64,000 bases of DNA from Novosphingobium sp. PP1Y (GTDB taxonomy: Bacteria > Pseudomonadota > Alphaproteobacteria > Sphingomonadales > Sphingomonadaceae). A program made the translations under genes and the position numbers. Under the pieces are notes generated by a model, which saw only the letters and a program-made list of their open reading frames with translations, ran no database searches and was not told the origin of the DNA. This document shows, in pieces, positions 33,028 to 43,030 of the stretch. How positions within the stretch are numbered: the stretch's first letter is position 1; each line of letters opens with the position of its first letter. The stretch is from the NCBI RefSeq assembly GCF_000253255.1, contig NC_015580.1, forward strand, positions 1,749,001 to 1,813,000, written 5' to 3'.

Positions 33028-33239
33028 TCGTTACCCATAGTTTACTTGCCCGCCCGGTGATTCGACTTTGGGCGGTCAACTAAAGACCCGCGTGCTTGTC
33101 CGCCGGCGGGCGGTGCGGCGATTGCGCAAAATGCACGGAACGTGCTTTTTGGCCGATTTCAATGCTTGCCAGAAAGTTTTTATCCAGATCCCGACTATTA
33201 CTACTTAAATTAACCACGGTTTTGTCGTTAACCGAGCGC

Positions 33240-34439
33240 ATGACGGCAAACGACGACAGTCAGGCCCGGGGGGGCTTCATGCGCTGGTTCGGGCTGGGCA
33301 AGGCCCGAGGCGCGGACGGCGAGGCGCACGAGCAGGCTGCGCCTGCAGCCGAAGCCGCGCCGCAGTTGGTGGACCCGCGCGAGCGCATGCGGGAAAAGAC
33401 GCTGGCGGAGATCTCCAGTTTCCTGCTGACGCATCGCCTGCCGGTGTCGGTAGCGACGCTGGAGATCGCGCACGACATCGTAACCGGGGCGAATCCCATG
33501 GTCGGGCGGCTCGTGGCCGACCGCATCAGCAGCCGGGAGCCGATCACACTGGCCTGGCTCGAGGATGTCGTGATTGCTCAGAGCCGCGACAATTCGGGCG
33601 AGCAGCTCCACCATCTGGTGATGCGCCTCGAATCGTCGATTGCGGAATTTGCCGCCACCACCACTGCCGCGCGAACGGCGACAAACGACTACAATTCGGC
33701 GCTTGAGGCCCATGTTGGCGACCTTGGGGCCGTGGGCAATGCGAACGAGGTGATCGTGCAGCTGGCCTCGCTGGCGCGCGACATGATCTCGCGCACCCGC
33801 GATATCGAGCGCGAGTTGAGCCGTTCGGAACGCGAAACCCGCGCTCTTCAGAAGAACCTGGCGGACGCGCGGCGCGAGGCGGAGATGGATCACCTGACAG
33901 GCCTGCCCAACCGCCGCGCCTTCGAGGCCGTGCTCAAGCAGGAATTCGGGGACTCGCGCGAGGTGGGAGACGCCTTGGCCGTCGCCTTCTGCGACATCGA
34001 CAATTTCAAGCGCATCAACGACGTCCACGGCCACGAGGCGGGCGATCGTATCTTGCGTACGGTGGCGCAGTCGCTCGCGAAGATCTCGAACGACAGGTGC
34101 CACGTGGCGCGCCACGGCGGTGAGGAGTTCGTTGTCCTGCTGCGCGGCAAAACCGCTCAGGAAGCCATGGATATCCTCGACAATGCGCGTGAGAAGCTTG
34201 CGACCCGCAAGTTCGTCAACCGCGCGACGGATCTTCCGTTCGGGCGCATCAGCTTTTCTGCGGGCGTGGCCGATGCCCATGCCTACGAGACGTCCGGCGA
34301 GGCGCTGAGGGCGGCGGACGAAGCCCTGTTCCGGGCCAAGAGTGCAGGGCGCAACTGCGTCCAGGTGGCCAGTCCCGCCGATGGTGCAGGTGAGGCGTCG
34401 CAGCATGGCGACGAGGCTGGCGAGCACGAGTACAGCTAG
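33240..34439 (+). CDS. diguanylate cyclase (GGDEF)
   Basis: A 399-residue cytoplasmic protein. The C-terminal GGDEF domain (about 225-385) has DHLTGLPNRRAFEAVLKQEF, the metal site AFCDIDNFKRINDVHGHEAG and the active-site ARHGGEEFVVLL, so synthesis of cyclic di-GMP from GTP is expected. The upstream RxxD inhibitory site is not present (NDRC at that position), so product inhibition through it is unlikely. The N-terminal 200 residues are helical without transmembrane segments and end in a coiled coil (RDIERELSRSERETRALQKN) leading into the catalytic domain. ATG 33240 is used; an upstream extension has no similarity. Confidence 0.93.
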   Translation: MTANDDSQARGGFMRWFGLGKARGADGEAHEQAAPAAEAAPQLVDPRERMREKTLAEISSFLLTHRLPVSVATLEIAHDIVTGANPMVGRLVADRISSREPITLAWLEDVVIAQSRDNSGEQLHHLVMRLESSIAEFAATTTAARTATNDYNSALEAHVGDLGAVGNANEVIVQLASLARDMISRTRDIERELSRSERETRALQKNLADARREAEMDHLTGLPNRRAFEAVLKQEFGDSREVGDALAVAFCDIDNFKRINDVHGHEAGDRILRTVAQSLAKISNDRCHVARHGGEEFVVLLRGKTAQEAMDILDNAREKLATRKFVNRATDLPFGRISFSAGVADAHAYETSGEALRAADEALFRAKSAGRNCVQVASPADGAGEASQHGDEAGEHEYS

Positions 34440-34584
34440 TCCGGCGGGCCGTTCGCGCTAATCGGACCGCGCAGTCCTGATTGCACTCGCGCGGACGGAT
34501 ATGCGCTGTGCCTGCCGGGCCGGTTGTGCTGACCGGCGGCTTCCTCTACCCCGAGCCCGAACATTTTCAGGGAGATAGAGAGCC

Positions 34585-35106
34585 GTGTCCGTTTCCCTCG
34601 ATGACGCCTATGTGAAAACATGTCTGCAGATCCTGCGGGCGTTGGCCGGGCAGCTCGAAAAGGCCGAAGACCATTGCAAGGCAGTCGGCGTCTCGCCCGA
34701 GACGCTGACCGAGGCGCGGCTTGCGCCCGACATGTGGCCGTTCGCCAAGCAGGTCTTGGAGGCCGGGCATCATTCGGCCCGCGCGATCGAAGGCGTTCGC
34801 GCAGGCGTGTTCGGTCCCGAGCTCGATCCGGTGCCGAGCGAATTCCCGACATTGCGCGAACAGGTCGCCCAGTCGATCGCGACACTCGAGGGCGTTGCGC
34901 CGGGCGAACTCGACGCCATCGCCGATCGCGACATGCGCTTCGAGTTCAAGAGCTACCGCATGGACTTCACTGTCGCGAACTTCCTGCTCAGCTTCTCGCT
35001 GCCCAACTTCTTCTTCCATGCCACGACCGCCTATGACCTTCTGCGCAGCCAGGGCGTTGCCCTCGGCAAGGGGGATTTCCTCGGACAGACCCGCAGGAAA
35101 GCCTGA
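34585..35106 (+). CDS. DUF1993 family protein
   Basis: A 173-residue protein covering DUF1993 from end to end: CLQILRALAGQLEKAEDHCK, then LAPDMWPFAKQVLEAGHHSA and VANFLLSFSLPNFFFHATTA, followed by YDLLRSQG. The family is a DinB-like four-helix bundle, and the His in the last helix fits that fold; function unknown. It starts at GTG with GGGAG upstream. It stands alone just before the str operon promoter. Confidence 0.88.
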   Translation: MSVSLDDAYVKTCLQILRALAGQLEKAEDHCKAVGVSPETLTEARLAPDMWPFAKQVLEAGHHSARAIEGVRAGVFGPELDPVPSEFPTLREQVAQSIATLEGVAPGELDAIADRDMRFEFKSYRMDFTVANFLLSFSLPNFFFHATTAYDLLRSQGVALGKGDFLGQTRRKA

Positions 35107-35124
35107 GCCGGCGCCCCGTTCGCC

Positions 35125-35153
35125 TTGACCCGAAGGGGGATCTCGCCTAAGGG
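35125..35153 (+). promoter_or_regulatory. candidate str operon promoter (rpsL)
   Basis: TTGACC (35125-35130), 17 bp, TAAGGG (35148-35153). The same layout precedes rpsJ, rplO and secY. Transcription would start near 35160, leaving a leader of about 415 bases before rpsL. The leader (to 35575) holds no gene that I can support. Confidence 0.65.
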
Positions 35154-35575
35154 CGCGCATCCTTTGCGGCTTCAGGTCGCAGGGGAAGATTTAGAGCTGA
35201 ACATTGTCGCTCGCGTGTTTTCGGTGCTTTTCCGGCGGTTTTGCCTCCGGATCGGTCCCATGACAGCTGGTCTTGTCCCGATTCGGGCAAGGGCGCTTTC
35301 GGAAACCCGGTGGCAAAGTAATCCGGCGGTTCGTGCCGGGTGGAGTGTTTTTCGGCTCACGATTGCGGCCAGGGTCCTGGTTCGTCGGCGTCGCCATCAG
35401 GCTGATGCGGTAACGGCGGTCAGAACCGGTCCTTCGTGACTTCCGATCATGCTTCGTCTTTCGAACCCGCCGGGCCTGATGACCCGGGGTGCGACGGGTC
35501 CGTCCCGTGGCTTGCGTTCTGCGCCCACGGTACGGGCCGGATCCATCGCACTCCCATTTTGAAAGAAGAGTATAG

Positions 35576-35947
35576 ATGCCCACGATCAACCAGCTGGTCC
35601 GCAAGGGCCGCGAACCGCAGAAGGCCAAGTCGAAGGTCCCTGCGATGGAGCAGAACCCGCAGAAGCGTGGCGTCTGCACCCGCGTCTACACCACGACCCC
35701 GAAGAAGCCGAACTCGGCACTTCGCAAGGTCGCCAAGGTGCGCCTGACCAACAGCCGCGAAGTCATCTCGTACATCCCGGGTGAAGGCCACAACCTGCAG
35801 GAGCACTCGGTCGTGCTCATCCGCGGCGGCCGCGTTCGCGACCTTCCCGGCGTTCGCTACCACATCCTGCGCGGCGTGCTCGACACGCAGGGCGTCAAGG
35901 ACCGCAAGCAGTCGCGCTCGAAGTACGGCGCCAAGCGTCCGAAGTGA
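35576..35947 (+). CDS. rpsL: 30S ribosomal protein S12, Arg at position 88
   Basis: 123 residues, full length, part of the decoding centre. PKKPNSALRK with Lys43 is conserved, but the second streptomycin-contact loop reads GGRVRDLPGVRYH. Residue 88, coded CGC at 35837-35839, is Arg where most bacteria have Lys. Lys-to-Arg at this site is a classical streptomycin-resistance change in other species, so intrinsic resistance is predicted. First gene of the str operon; a GC-rich spacer with a 7-bp hairpin precedes rpsG. Confidence 0.98.
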   Translation: MPTINQLVRKGREPQKAKSKVPAMEQNPQKRGVCTRVYTTTPKKPNSALRKVAKVRLTNSREVISYIPGEGHNLQEHSVVLIRGGRVRDLPGVRYHILRGVLDTQGVKDRKQSRSKYGAKRPK

Positions 35948-36039
35948 TCCGGCAGCGGCGCTTTACCGCGCCGCGCGATGAAGATTGACCGGCCGGGAAG
36001 GCGAAAGCGCCCGGTCGCAAGAACAAGGAATTCTAAACG

Positions 36040-36510
36040 ATGTCACGTCGTCGTCGTCCCGAGAAGCGGGAAATCCTGCCTGATCCGAAGTTCGGTGATC
36101 AGGTCCTGTCGAAGTTCATGAACAACCTCATGCTCGACGGCAAGAAGTCGGTCGCCGAAAGCATCGTCTACGGTGCGCTCGACACCATGGAATCGCGCGC
36201 CAAGGCCGATCCGGTCCAGCTGTTCCACGATGCGCTGAACAACGTGAAGCCGCAGATCGAAGTGCGCAGCCGCCGCGTCGGTGGTGCGACCTACCAGGTT
36301 CCGGTCGAGGTTCGCCCCGAGCGTGCCCAGGCCCTGGCCATCCGCTGGCTGATCTCGGCGGCGCGCAATCGTCCCGAGACCACCATGGCCGCCCGCCTTT
36401 CGGGCGAGCTGATGGACGCTGCCAACAACCGCGGCAATGCCGTGAAGAAGCGCGAAGACACGCACCGCATGGCGGACGCAAACCGCGCCTTCTCGCACTA
36501 CCGCTGGTAA
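36040..36510 (+). CDS. rpsG: 30S ribosomal protein S7
   Basis: 156 residues, the normal length. It opens MSRRRRPEKREILPDPKFGD, contains VGGATYQVPVEVRPERAQAL and ends KREDTHRMADANRAFSHYRW. S7 nucleates the 30S head at the 3' domain of 16S rRNA and in enterobacteria represses the str operon. After its stop, 36519-36529 and 36543-36553 form an 11-bp hairpin with one wobble before fusA. Confidence 0.98.
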   Translation: MSRRRRPEKREILPDPKFGDQVLSKFMNNLMLDGKKSVAESIVYGALDTMESRAKADPVQLFHDALNNVKPQIEVRSRRVGGATYQVPVEVRPERAQALAIRWLISAARNRPETTMAARLSGELMDAANNRGNAVKKREDTHRMADANRAFSHYRW

Positions 36511-36630
36511 TCGGCGTCGTGACGCTCGGGACGTGAAGTCATCCGGGCGTCACACTTTCAATTCAGGGGGCGGGGGCCTATCTCGCGATCGGCCCCACCT
36601 TCAAGAAACTCCTGCTGAAGGAACTTCACC

Positions 36631-38703
36631 ATGGCACGTAGCCATTCGCTCAATATGTACCGTAACATCGGTATCATGGCGCACATCGACGCCGGCAAGA
36701 CCACCACGACCGAGCGTATCCTCTATTACACCGGCAAGTCCTACAAGATCGGCGAAGTGCACGACGGCGCTGCGACCATGGACTGGATGGAGCAGGAGCA
36801 GGAACGCGGCATCACCATCACCTCGGCAGCGACCACCTGCTTCTGGGGCGACTACCGCATCAACATCATCGACACCCCCGGACACGTCGACTTCACCATC
36901 GAAGTCGAGCGTTCGCTGCGCGTGCTCGACGGCGCGGTTGCGTGCTTCGACGGCGTTGCCGGCGTTGAGCCGCAGTCGGAAACCGTGTGGCGTCAGGCTG
37001 ACAAGTACGGCGTTCCGCGCATGTGCTTCATCAACAAGCTCGACCGCACCGGGGCCGACTTCAAGTACTGCGTCCAGTCGATCATCGACCGCCTCGGCGC
37101 CACCCCTGCAGTGCTTTACCTGCCGATCGGTCTCGAGTCCGATCTCAAGGGTCTCGTCGACCTGGTCCACAACCGCGCGATCATCTGGAAGGACGAATCG
37201 CTCGGCGCCGAGTTCTTCTATGAAGAGATTCCGGCCGACATGGCGGACGAAGCCGAGCTGTACCGCAGCCAGCTTATCGAACTCGCCGTCGAGCAGGACG
37301 ACGATGTCATGGAAGCGTACCTCGAAGGCAACGAGCCCGACGTCGACACGCTGAAGCGCCTGATCCGCAAGGGTACGCTCGGCCACGCGTTCGTTCCGGT
37401 CGTTTGCGGTTCGGCGTTCAAGAACAAGGGCGTTCAGCCGCTGCTCGACGCCGTCGTCGACTACCTGCCTTCGCCGCTCGACATCGAAGACGTCCAGGGC
37501 GTCAAGGTCGACAGCGACGAGCCCGACAGCCGTCCGCCGTCGGACGACGCGCCGTTCTCGGCGCTGGCCTTCAAGGTCATGAACGACCCGTTCGTCGGCT
37601 CGCTCACTTTCTGCCGCATCTACTCGGGCACGCTCTCGAAGGGTTCGTACCTGAACTCGGTGAAGCAGAAGAAGGAAAAGGTCGGCCGTATCCTCGAGAT
37701 GCATGCCAACGAGCGCAAGGACATCGAAGAAGCCTACGCAGGCGACATCGTTGCGCTGGCCGGCATGAAGGAAACGACCACCGGCGATACGCTCTGCTCG
37801 GAGAAGGCGCCGATCGTTCTCGAGCGCATGGAATTCCCCGAGCCGGTCATCGAGCTGTCGGTGGAACCCAAGACCAAGGCCGACCAGGAGAAGATGGGCG
37901 TTGCGCTCAACCGTCTCTCGGCCGAGGATCCCAGCTTCCGCGTCTCGACCGATCACGAATCGGGCCAGACCATCATCAAGGGCATGGGCGAACTTCACCT
38001 CGACATCATCGTCGACCGCATGCGTCGCGAGTTCAAGGTCGAAGCCAACGTCGGTGCGCCGCAGGTGGCCTATCGCGAATATCTCGCGAAGCCGGTCGAC
38101 GTGGACTACACCCACAAGAAGCAGTCGGGCGGTACCGGCCAGTTCGGTCGCGTGAAGGTCAAGGTCACGCCGGGCGAGCGCGGTTCGGGCATCACCTTCA
38201 AGGACGAAGTCAAGGGCGGTAACATTCCGAAGGAATACATCCCGGCCATCGAGAAGGGCATGCGCGAAACGGCCGAGACCGGCTCGCTCGTCGGCTTCCC
38301 GATCATCGACTTCGACATCGTGCTTTATGACGGTGCCTACCACGACGTCGACTCGTCGGCCCTGGCCTTCGAAATCGCCGGTCGCGGATGTATGCGCGAA
38401 GTCGCCCAGAAGGCCGGCATCAAGCTGCTCGAACCGATCATGAAGGTCGAGGTCGTCACCCCCGAGGAATACCTCGGTGACGTCATCGGCGACATGAACA
38501 GCCGTCGTGGCCAGATCCAGGGCACCGACAGCCGCGGCAACGCCCAGGTTGTCGAGGCCAACGTGCCGCTGGCAAACATGTTCGGCTACGTGAACCAGCT
38601 CCGCTCGTTCACCCAGGGCCGCGCGAACTACTCCATGTTCTTCTCTCACTACGACGAGGTCCCGGCCAACGTCGCGGCCGAGGTGAAGGAGAAGCTTGCC
38701 TAA
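36631..38703 (+). CDS. fusA: elongation factor G
   Basis: 690 residues, the canonical translocase GTPase. All G motifs are intact: AHIDAGKTTTTERIL, RGITI, DTPGHVDFT with the catalytic His, and NKLDRTGAD. Domain IV has YTHKKQSGGTGQFGRVKVKV and domain V SRRGQIQGTDSRGN. Contrast with the divergent paralogue at 24223. It is followed after 93 bp by tuf, with a GC hairpin in the spacer (from about 38721). Confidence 0.99.
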   Translation: MARSHSLNMYRNIGIMAHIDAGKTTTTERILYYTGKSYKIGEVHDGAATMDWMEQEQERGITITSAATTCFWGDYRINIIDTPGHVDFTIEVERSLRVLDGAVACFDGVAGVEPQSETVWRQADKYGVPRMCFINKLDRTGADFKYCVQSIIDRLGATPAVLYLPIGLESDLKGLVDLVHNRAIIWKDESLGAEFFYEEIPADMADEAELYRSQLIELAVEQDDDVMEAYLEGNEPDVDTLKRLIRKGTLGHAFVPVVCGSAFKNKGVQPLLDAVVDYLPSPLDIEDVQGVKVDSDEPDSRPPSDDAPFSALAFKVMNDPFVGSLTFCRIYSGTLSKGSYLNSVKQKKEKVGRILEMHANERKDIEEAYAGDIVALAGMKETTTGDTLCSEKAPIVLERMEFPEPVIELSVEPKTKADQEKMGVALNRLSAEDPSFRVSTDHESGQTIIKGMGELHLDIIVDRMRREFKVEANVGAPQVAYREYLAKPVDVDYTHKKQSGGTGQFGRVKVKVTPGERGSGITFKDEVKGGNIPKEYIPAIEKGMRETAETGSLVGFPIIDFDIVLYDGAYHDVDSSALAFEIAGRGCMREVAQKAGIKLLEPIMKVEVVTPEEYLGDVIGDMNSRRGQIQGTDSRGNAQVVEANVPLANMFGYVNQLRSFTQGRANYSMFFSHYDEVPANVAAEVKEKLA

Positions 38704-38796
38704 GGGCAGGAATGGTTCTAGGGGCGGCGCCTGATTCAGCGGGCGTCGCCTATCTATCCCGCAGATTCAATTTCAAACGAGAAGAAGGTTTGTAAG

Positions 38797-39987
<1,191 letters not shown>

Positions 39988-40018
39988 TCTTCGCGATCCT
40001 CGGGCGACCGAGACAAGG

Positions 40019-40049
40019 GCCCGGCTTCCGCAAGGAGGCCGGGCTTTTT
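40019..40049 (+). terminator. rho-independent terminator after tuf
   Basis: GCCCGGCTTCC pairs with GGAGGCCGGGC (one wobble) around loop GCAA, followed by five T. It ends the str operon. Confidence 0.93.
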
Positions 40050-40117
40050 GCTGTGCAGGGCATTTGCAGCCGACACCGGGGCTGGCGTCCGGATCGCTCC
40101 GCGCTTAGGGCGTCTGC

Positions 40118-40468
40118 ATGGCACGCAAGTATTCAAAGCACGGTCCCAGAGAGGACGTCTTCACGGACGGCGACGATGCACCCGAGGCGCCGCCGCCGCC
40201 CGATTGCTGGCTTTGCTCCAGGCCCTGCGGCGAGACGGTGATCTGGCATCACCCGGTGCCGAAAAGCCGGGGAGGGCGCGACACCGTGCCGATGCACCCG
40301 ATCTGCCAGAACATGCTGATCACCACCTTCACCAATTCCGAGCTTCAGCGCTACGGTCTCGATGTCGATCTCTTGAAGATCGACCCGCGTATCGAGAAGT
40401 TCCTCGGCTGGGTTGCGAACAAGGATCCCGACTTCAACGCCGCGCTCGGCAAGAAGAAGCAGCGCTGA
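40118..40468 (+). CDS. HNH-type endonuclease-like protein
   Basis: A 116-residue protein with an HNH-like core: CWLCSRPCGETVIWHHPVPK, then GRDTVPMHPICQNMLITTFT. The Cys pair, the HH and the later His/Asn fit a compact zinc-supported beta-beta-alpha metal site; only two of the usual zinc Cys are clear. The tail is Lys-rich. It sits as a single gene between the str and S10 operons. Nuclease activity is inferred from the motif; a structural or RNA-binding role is possible. Confidence 0.7.
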   Translation: MARKYSKHGPREDVFTDGDDAPEAPPPPDCWLCSRPCGETVIWHHPVPKSRGGRDTVPMHPICQNMLITTFTNSELQRYGLDVDLLKIDPRIEKFLGWVANKDPDFNAALGKKKQR

Positions 40469-40582
40469 CAGGTCCGTGCGTTCCCGCGTACTTCTGGCCT
40501 GGACGAATGTTTCGCGAATCAGGCTGGGTGCATCATTTCGTTGCGGCCGCGGAAATCGGCGAAAATAAGGGGCGCAAAGGGC

Positions 40583-40611
40583 TTGCACGAATCCGGGATG
40601 CGGTGTAGGGG
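40583..40611 (+). promoter_or_regulatory. candidate S10 operon promoter (rpsJ)
   Basis: TTGCAC (40583-40588), 17 bp, TAGGGG (40606-40611), giving a leader of about 53 bases to rpsJ. It matches the layout seen before rpsL, rplO and secY. Confidence 0.65.
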
Positions 40612-40670
40612 CGCGGCTCGAATTTGTTCGGGGCTACGGTCCCTAGGCTCTTTCTCATCGGTAGTAGGTA

Positions 40671-40982
40671 ATGGAAGCTCAGAACATCCGCATTCGCCTG
40701 AAGGCGTTTGACCACCGCGTACTCGACCAGGCCACTGGCGAGATCGCCGACACCGCCCGCCGTACCGGCGCGCTCATTCGGGGCCCCATTCCGCTTCCGA
40801 CGAAGATCGAAAAGTTCACCGTGAACCGCGGTCCTCACATCGACAAGAAGTCGCGTGAGCAGTTCGAGGTTCGCACCTACAAGCGTCTGCTCGACATCGT
40901 GCAGCCGAACGCCGCCACCGTCGACGCGCTGATGAAGCTCGACCTGGCCGCAGGCGTGAACGTTGAGATCAAGCTGGCCTAA
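40671..40982 (+). CDS. rpsJ: 30S ribosomal protein S10
   Basis: 103 residues, full length: IRIRLKAFDHRVLDQATGEI, then GPIPLPTKIEKFTVNRGPHI and KKSREQFEVRTYKRLLDI. S10 is a 30S head protein and, as NusE, an antitermination factor. It is the first gene of the S10 operon but is separated from rplC by an unusually long structured spacer. Confidence 0.98.
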   Translation: MEAQNIRIRLKAFDHRVLDQATGEIADTARRTGALIRGPIPLPTKIEKFTVNRGPHIDKKSREQFEVRTYKRLLDIVQPNAATVDALMKLDLAAGVNVEIKLA

Positions 40983-41336
40983 GCCGGCTTCAGGGGCTGC
41001 CTTTGGCGGCCCCATGGTCCTTTCCGGGCGGACCTTAAACTGCCGGAACGACATTCGGATCCTCGGATCCAACTGACCTTGTCGGCCCTCGAGGCCGGCT
41101 TTGCGGGGAGAAACCCGCAGAGACAGAGCCCCCAAGGGAAACCGGCGGGGACACAAGGGATACCTCCGGTGCTGCCTTCGGGCCAGTGCCGGGAATGCGT
41201 CCCCCGTCTCGCTTCCGGCAGGTGCCAAGGGCACCAGCAAGGGAGCACCCAGCCCGGACGGGGCATGCATCACAATTTGGGCTGGACACGCCTGTGCGGG
41301 ATGGGCTCGCGCAGGCCTCTGTAAGGAGTAAAGGTC
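40983..41336 (+). promoter_or_regulatory. structured rpsJ-rplC spacer, candidate leader RNA
   Basis: 354 bases without a gene but dense in hairpins. Paired arms are: 40993-41001/41005-41013; a 41165-41176/41181-41193 stem with a TTCG tetraloop; GGGGAC 41147-41152 with GTCCCC 41199-41204 enclosing that stem; GGTGCC 41221-41226 with GGCACC 41230-41235; CCAGCCC 41249-41255 with GGGCTGG 41279-41285; and 41290-41298/41308-41316. The ribosome site of rplC (AAGGAG, 41323-41328) follows the last stem. This looks like a regulatory RNA for the rplC-onward genes. Confidence 0.6.
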
Positions 41337-42095
41337 ATGCGTACAGGCGTGATCGCCAAGAAGGTCGGGATGACCCGACTGTTCCAGGAGGACGGACGGC
41401 ACGTGCCGGTTACCGTTCTGGCGCTGGAAGATTGCCAGGTGGTTTCGGTTCGCACTGCCGATCGTGACGGATACGTCGCGGTTCAGCTCGGTGCCGGCGA
41501 AGCCAAGCAGAAGAACGTTGCCAAGCCGCAGCGCGAGCACTTCGCCAAGGCTGAAGTTCCGCTCAAGATGCGCGTTGCCGAGTTCCGCGTCGCCGACGAC
41601 GCGCTGCTCGACGTCGGCTCGACCATCGCTGCCTCGCACTTCGTGCCCGGCCAGCTCGTCGACGTTGCCGGTCACACCCAGGGCAAGGGCTTTGCGGGCG
41701 CCATGAAGCGTTGGGGCTTCGGCGGTCTTCGCGCCACCCACGGTGTTTCGCTCTCGCACCGTTCGCACGGTTCGACGGGTAACCGCCAGGATCCGGGCAA
41801 GGTCTTCAAGAACAAGAAGATGGCCGGCCATATGGGCGACCGTCAGCGCACCCAGCAGAACCTCGAGATCGTCCGCGTGGACGATGAGCGCGGCCTGATC
41901 TTCGTCAAGGGCTCGGTCCCGGGCGCGAAGAACAGCTGGCTGACCGTTTCGGACGCCGTCAAGGTCGACCGTCACGCCGAGGCTCCGTACCCCGCCGGCC
42001 TGAAGCAGGCCGCAAACAGCAATGACACGGCCGCTGCCGACACGCCTGCGGAAGACACCGCGGCGCCGGAAGCGACCGAAGGCCAGGAGGGCTAA
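41337..42095 (+). CDS. rplC: 50S ribosomal protein L3 with acidic C-terminal tail
   Basis: 252 residues. The core (1-210) is typical: RTGVIAKKVGMTRLFQEDGR, then GKGFAGAMKRWGFGG and the SHRSHGSTGNRQDPGKVFKN loop that reaches the peptidyl-transferase centre. About 30 residues of Ala/Asp/Glu-rich tail (NSNDTAAADTPAEDTAAPEA) extend beyond the usual length of about 210-220. A strong AAGGAG precedes the ATG. Confidence 0.98.
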   Translation: MRTGVIAKKVGMTRLFQEDGRHVPVTVLALEDCQVVSVRTADRDGYVAVQLGAGEAKQKNVAKPQREHFAKAEVPLKMRVAEFRVADDALLDVGSTIAASHFVPGQLVDVAGHTQGKGFAGAMKRWGFGGLRATHGVSLSHRSHGSTGNRQDPGKVFKNKKMAGHMGDRQRTQQNLEIVRVDDERGLIFVKGSVPGAKNSWLTVSDAVKVDRHAEAPYPAGLKQAANSNDTAAADTPAEDTAAPEATEGQEG

Positions 42096-42098
42096 GTC

Positions 42099-42722
42099 GT
42101 GAAGGTCAAGGTCCTCAACCTCGATGGCAGCGCCGGCAAGGGCGACATCGAACTGTCGGATGACGTGTTCGGTCTCGAGCCGCGCGCAGACATCCTGCAC
42201 CGCGTCGTCACCTGGCAGCTCGAGAACCGTCGCGGCATCGCCCGCGCCACCCGCGAGCGCTCGGACGTTGCACGCACCGGCAAGAAGTGGGGTCGCCAGA
42301 AGGGCGGCGGCACGGCTCGTCACGGTGACCGTGCGGCTCCGGTCTTCATCGGCGGTGGTAAGGCTCACGGTGCACGTCGCCGCGAGTTCAACATCTCGCT
42401 GAACAAGAAGATCCGCGCTCTCGGCCTCAAGATGGCTCTGTCCTCGAAGGCCCAGAACGGTCTCGTCATCGTCGACACCCTCGACGGTGAAGCCAAGACC
42501 AAGGCGCTCGCCGGTCAGCTCGCCAAGGCTGGCTTCGGCAAGAAGGTGCTCGTGATCGACGGCGAAGCGGTGAACGACAATTTCGCTCGTGCAGCCCGCA
42601 ACATCGTCGGCGTCAACGTGCTCCCGGCTGTCGGCGCCAACGTCTATGACATCCTGAAGCATGATACGCTGGTGCTGACGCGCGCCGCGGTCGAGAAGCT
42701 GGAGGCGCGTTTCAATGGCTAA
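42099..42722 (+). CDS. rplD: 50S ribosomal protein L4
   Basis: 207 residues, full length: KKWGRQKGGGTARHGDRAAP is the central loop in the exit tunnel. In enterobacteria L4 represses the S10 operon through a leader RNA, which makes the structured spacer upstream of rplC of interest. It starts at GTG four bases after rplC and overlaps rplW by 8 bp. Confidence 0.98.
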   Translation: MKVKVLNLDGSAGKGDIELSDDVFGLEPRADILHRVVTWQLENRRGIARATRERSDVARTGKKWGRQKGGGTARHGDRAAPVFIGGGKAHGARRREFNISLNKKIRALGLKMALSSKAQNGLVIVDTLDGEAKTKALAGQLAKAGFGKKVLVIDGEAVNDNFARAARNIVGVNVLPAVGANVYDILKHDTLVLTRAAVEKLEARFNG

Positions 42723-43026
42723 GAGCAACGTGGACATCCGTCACTACGACGTGATCCTCGCTCCCCACATCACCGAGAAGTCGACCCTCCTTTCGGAGAA
42801 CAACGCGGTCGTCTTCAAGGTTGCCGGCGGCGCGAGCAAGCCCGAGATCAAGGCTGCTGTCGAAGCTCTGTTCGACGTCAAGGTTACTGGCGTGAACACC
42901 CTGGTCACCAAGGGCAAGACCAAGCGCTGGCGCGGTAAGGCTTACCGCCGCAGCGACGTGAAGAAGGCGATCGTCACGCTGGCCGAAGGTCAGTCGATTG
43001 ACGTGACCGAAGGCGTACGGGGCTGA
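42715..43026 (+). CDS. rplW: 50S ribosomal protein L23
   Basis: 103 residues, full length: HYDVILAPHITEKSTLLSEN, then KPEIKAAVEALFDVKVTGVN and GKTKRWRGKAYRRSDVKKAI. L23 lies at the exit-tunnel rim and docks trigger factor and SRP. Its start lies inside rplD. Confidence 0.98.
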   Translation: MAKSNVDIRHYDVILAPHITEKSTLLSENNAVVFKVAGGASKPEIKAAVEALFDVKVTGVNTLVTKGKTKRWRGKAYRRSDVKKAIVTLAEGQSIDVTEGVRG

Positions 43027-43030
43027 TTCG

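Noticed and set aside
36601..38649. 682-codon open frame antisense to fusA
   Set aside because: Product is low-complexity and His/Asp/Arg-rich with no domain; EF-G on the other strand is certain.
41079..41467. Several short plus-strand frames in the rpsJ-rplC spacer
   Set aside because: Composition is random, the frames run into rplC out of phase, and the RNA structure explains the region better.
40533..42737. Long minus-strand frame across rpsJ-rplD
   Set aside because: Antisense to three ribosomal genes and without a domain; a codon-bias shadow.
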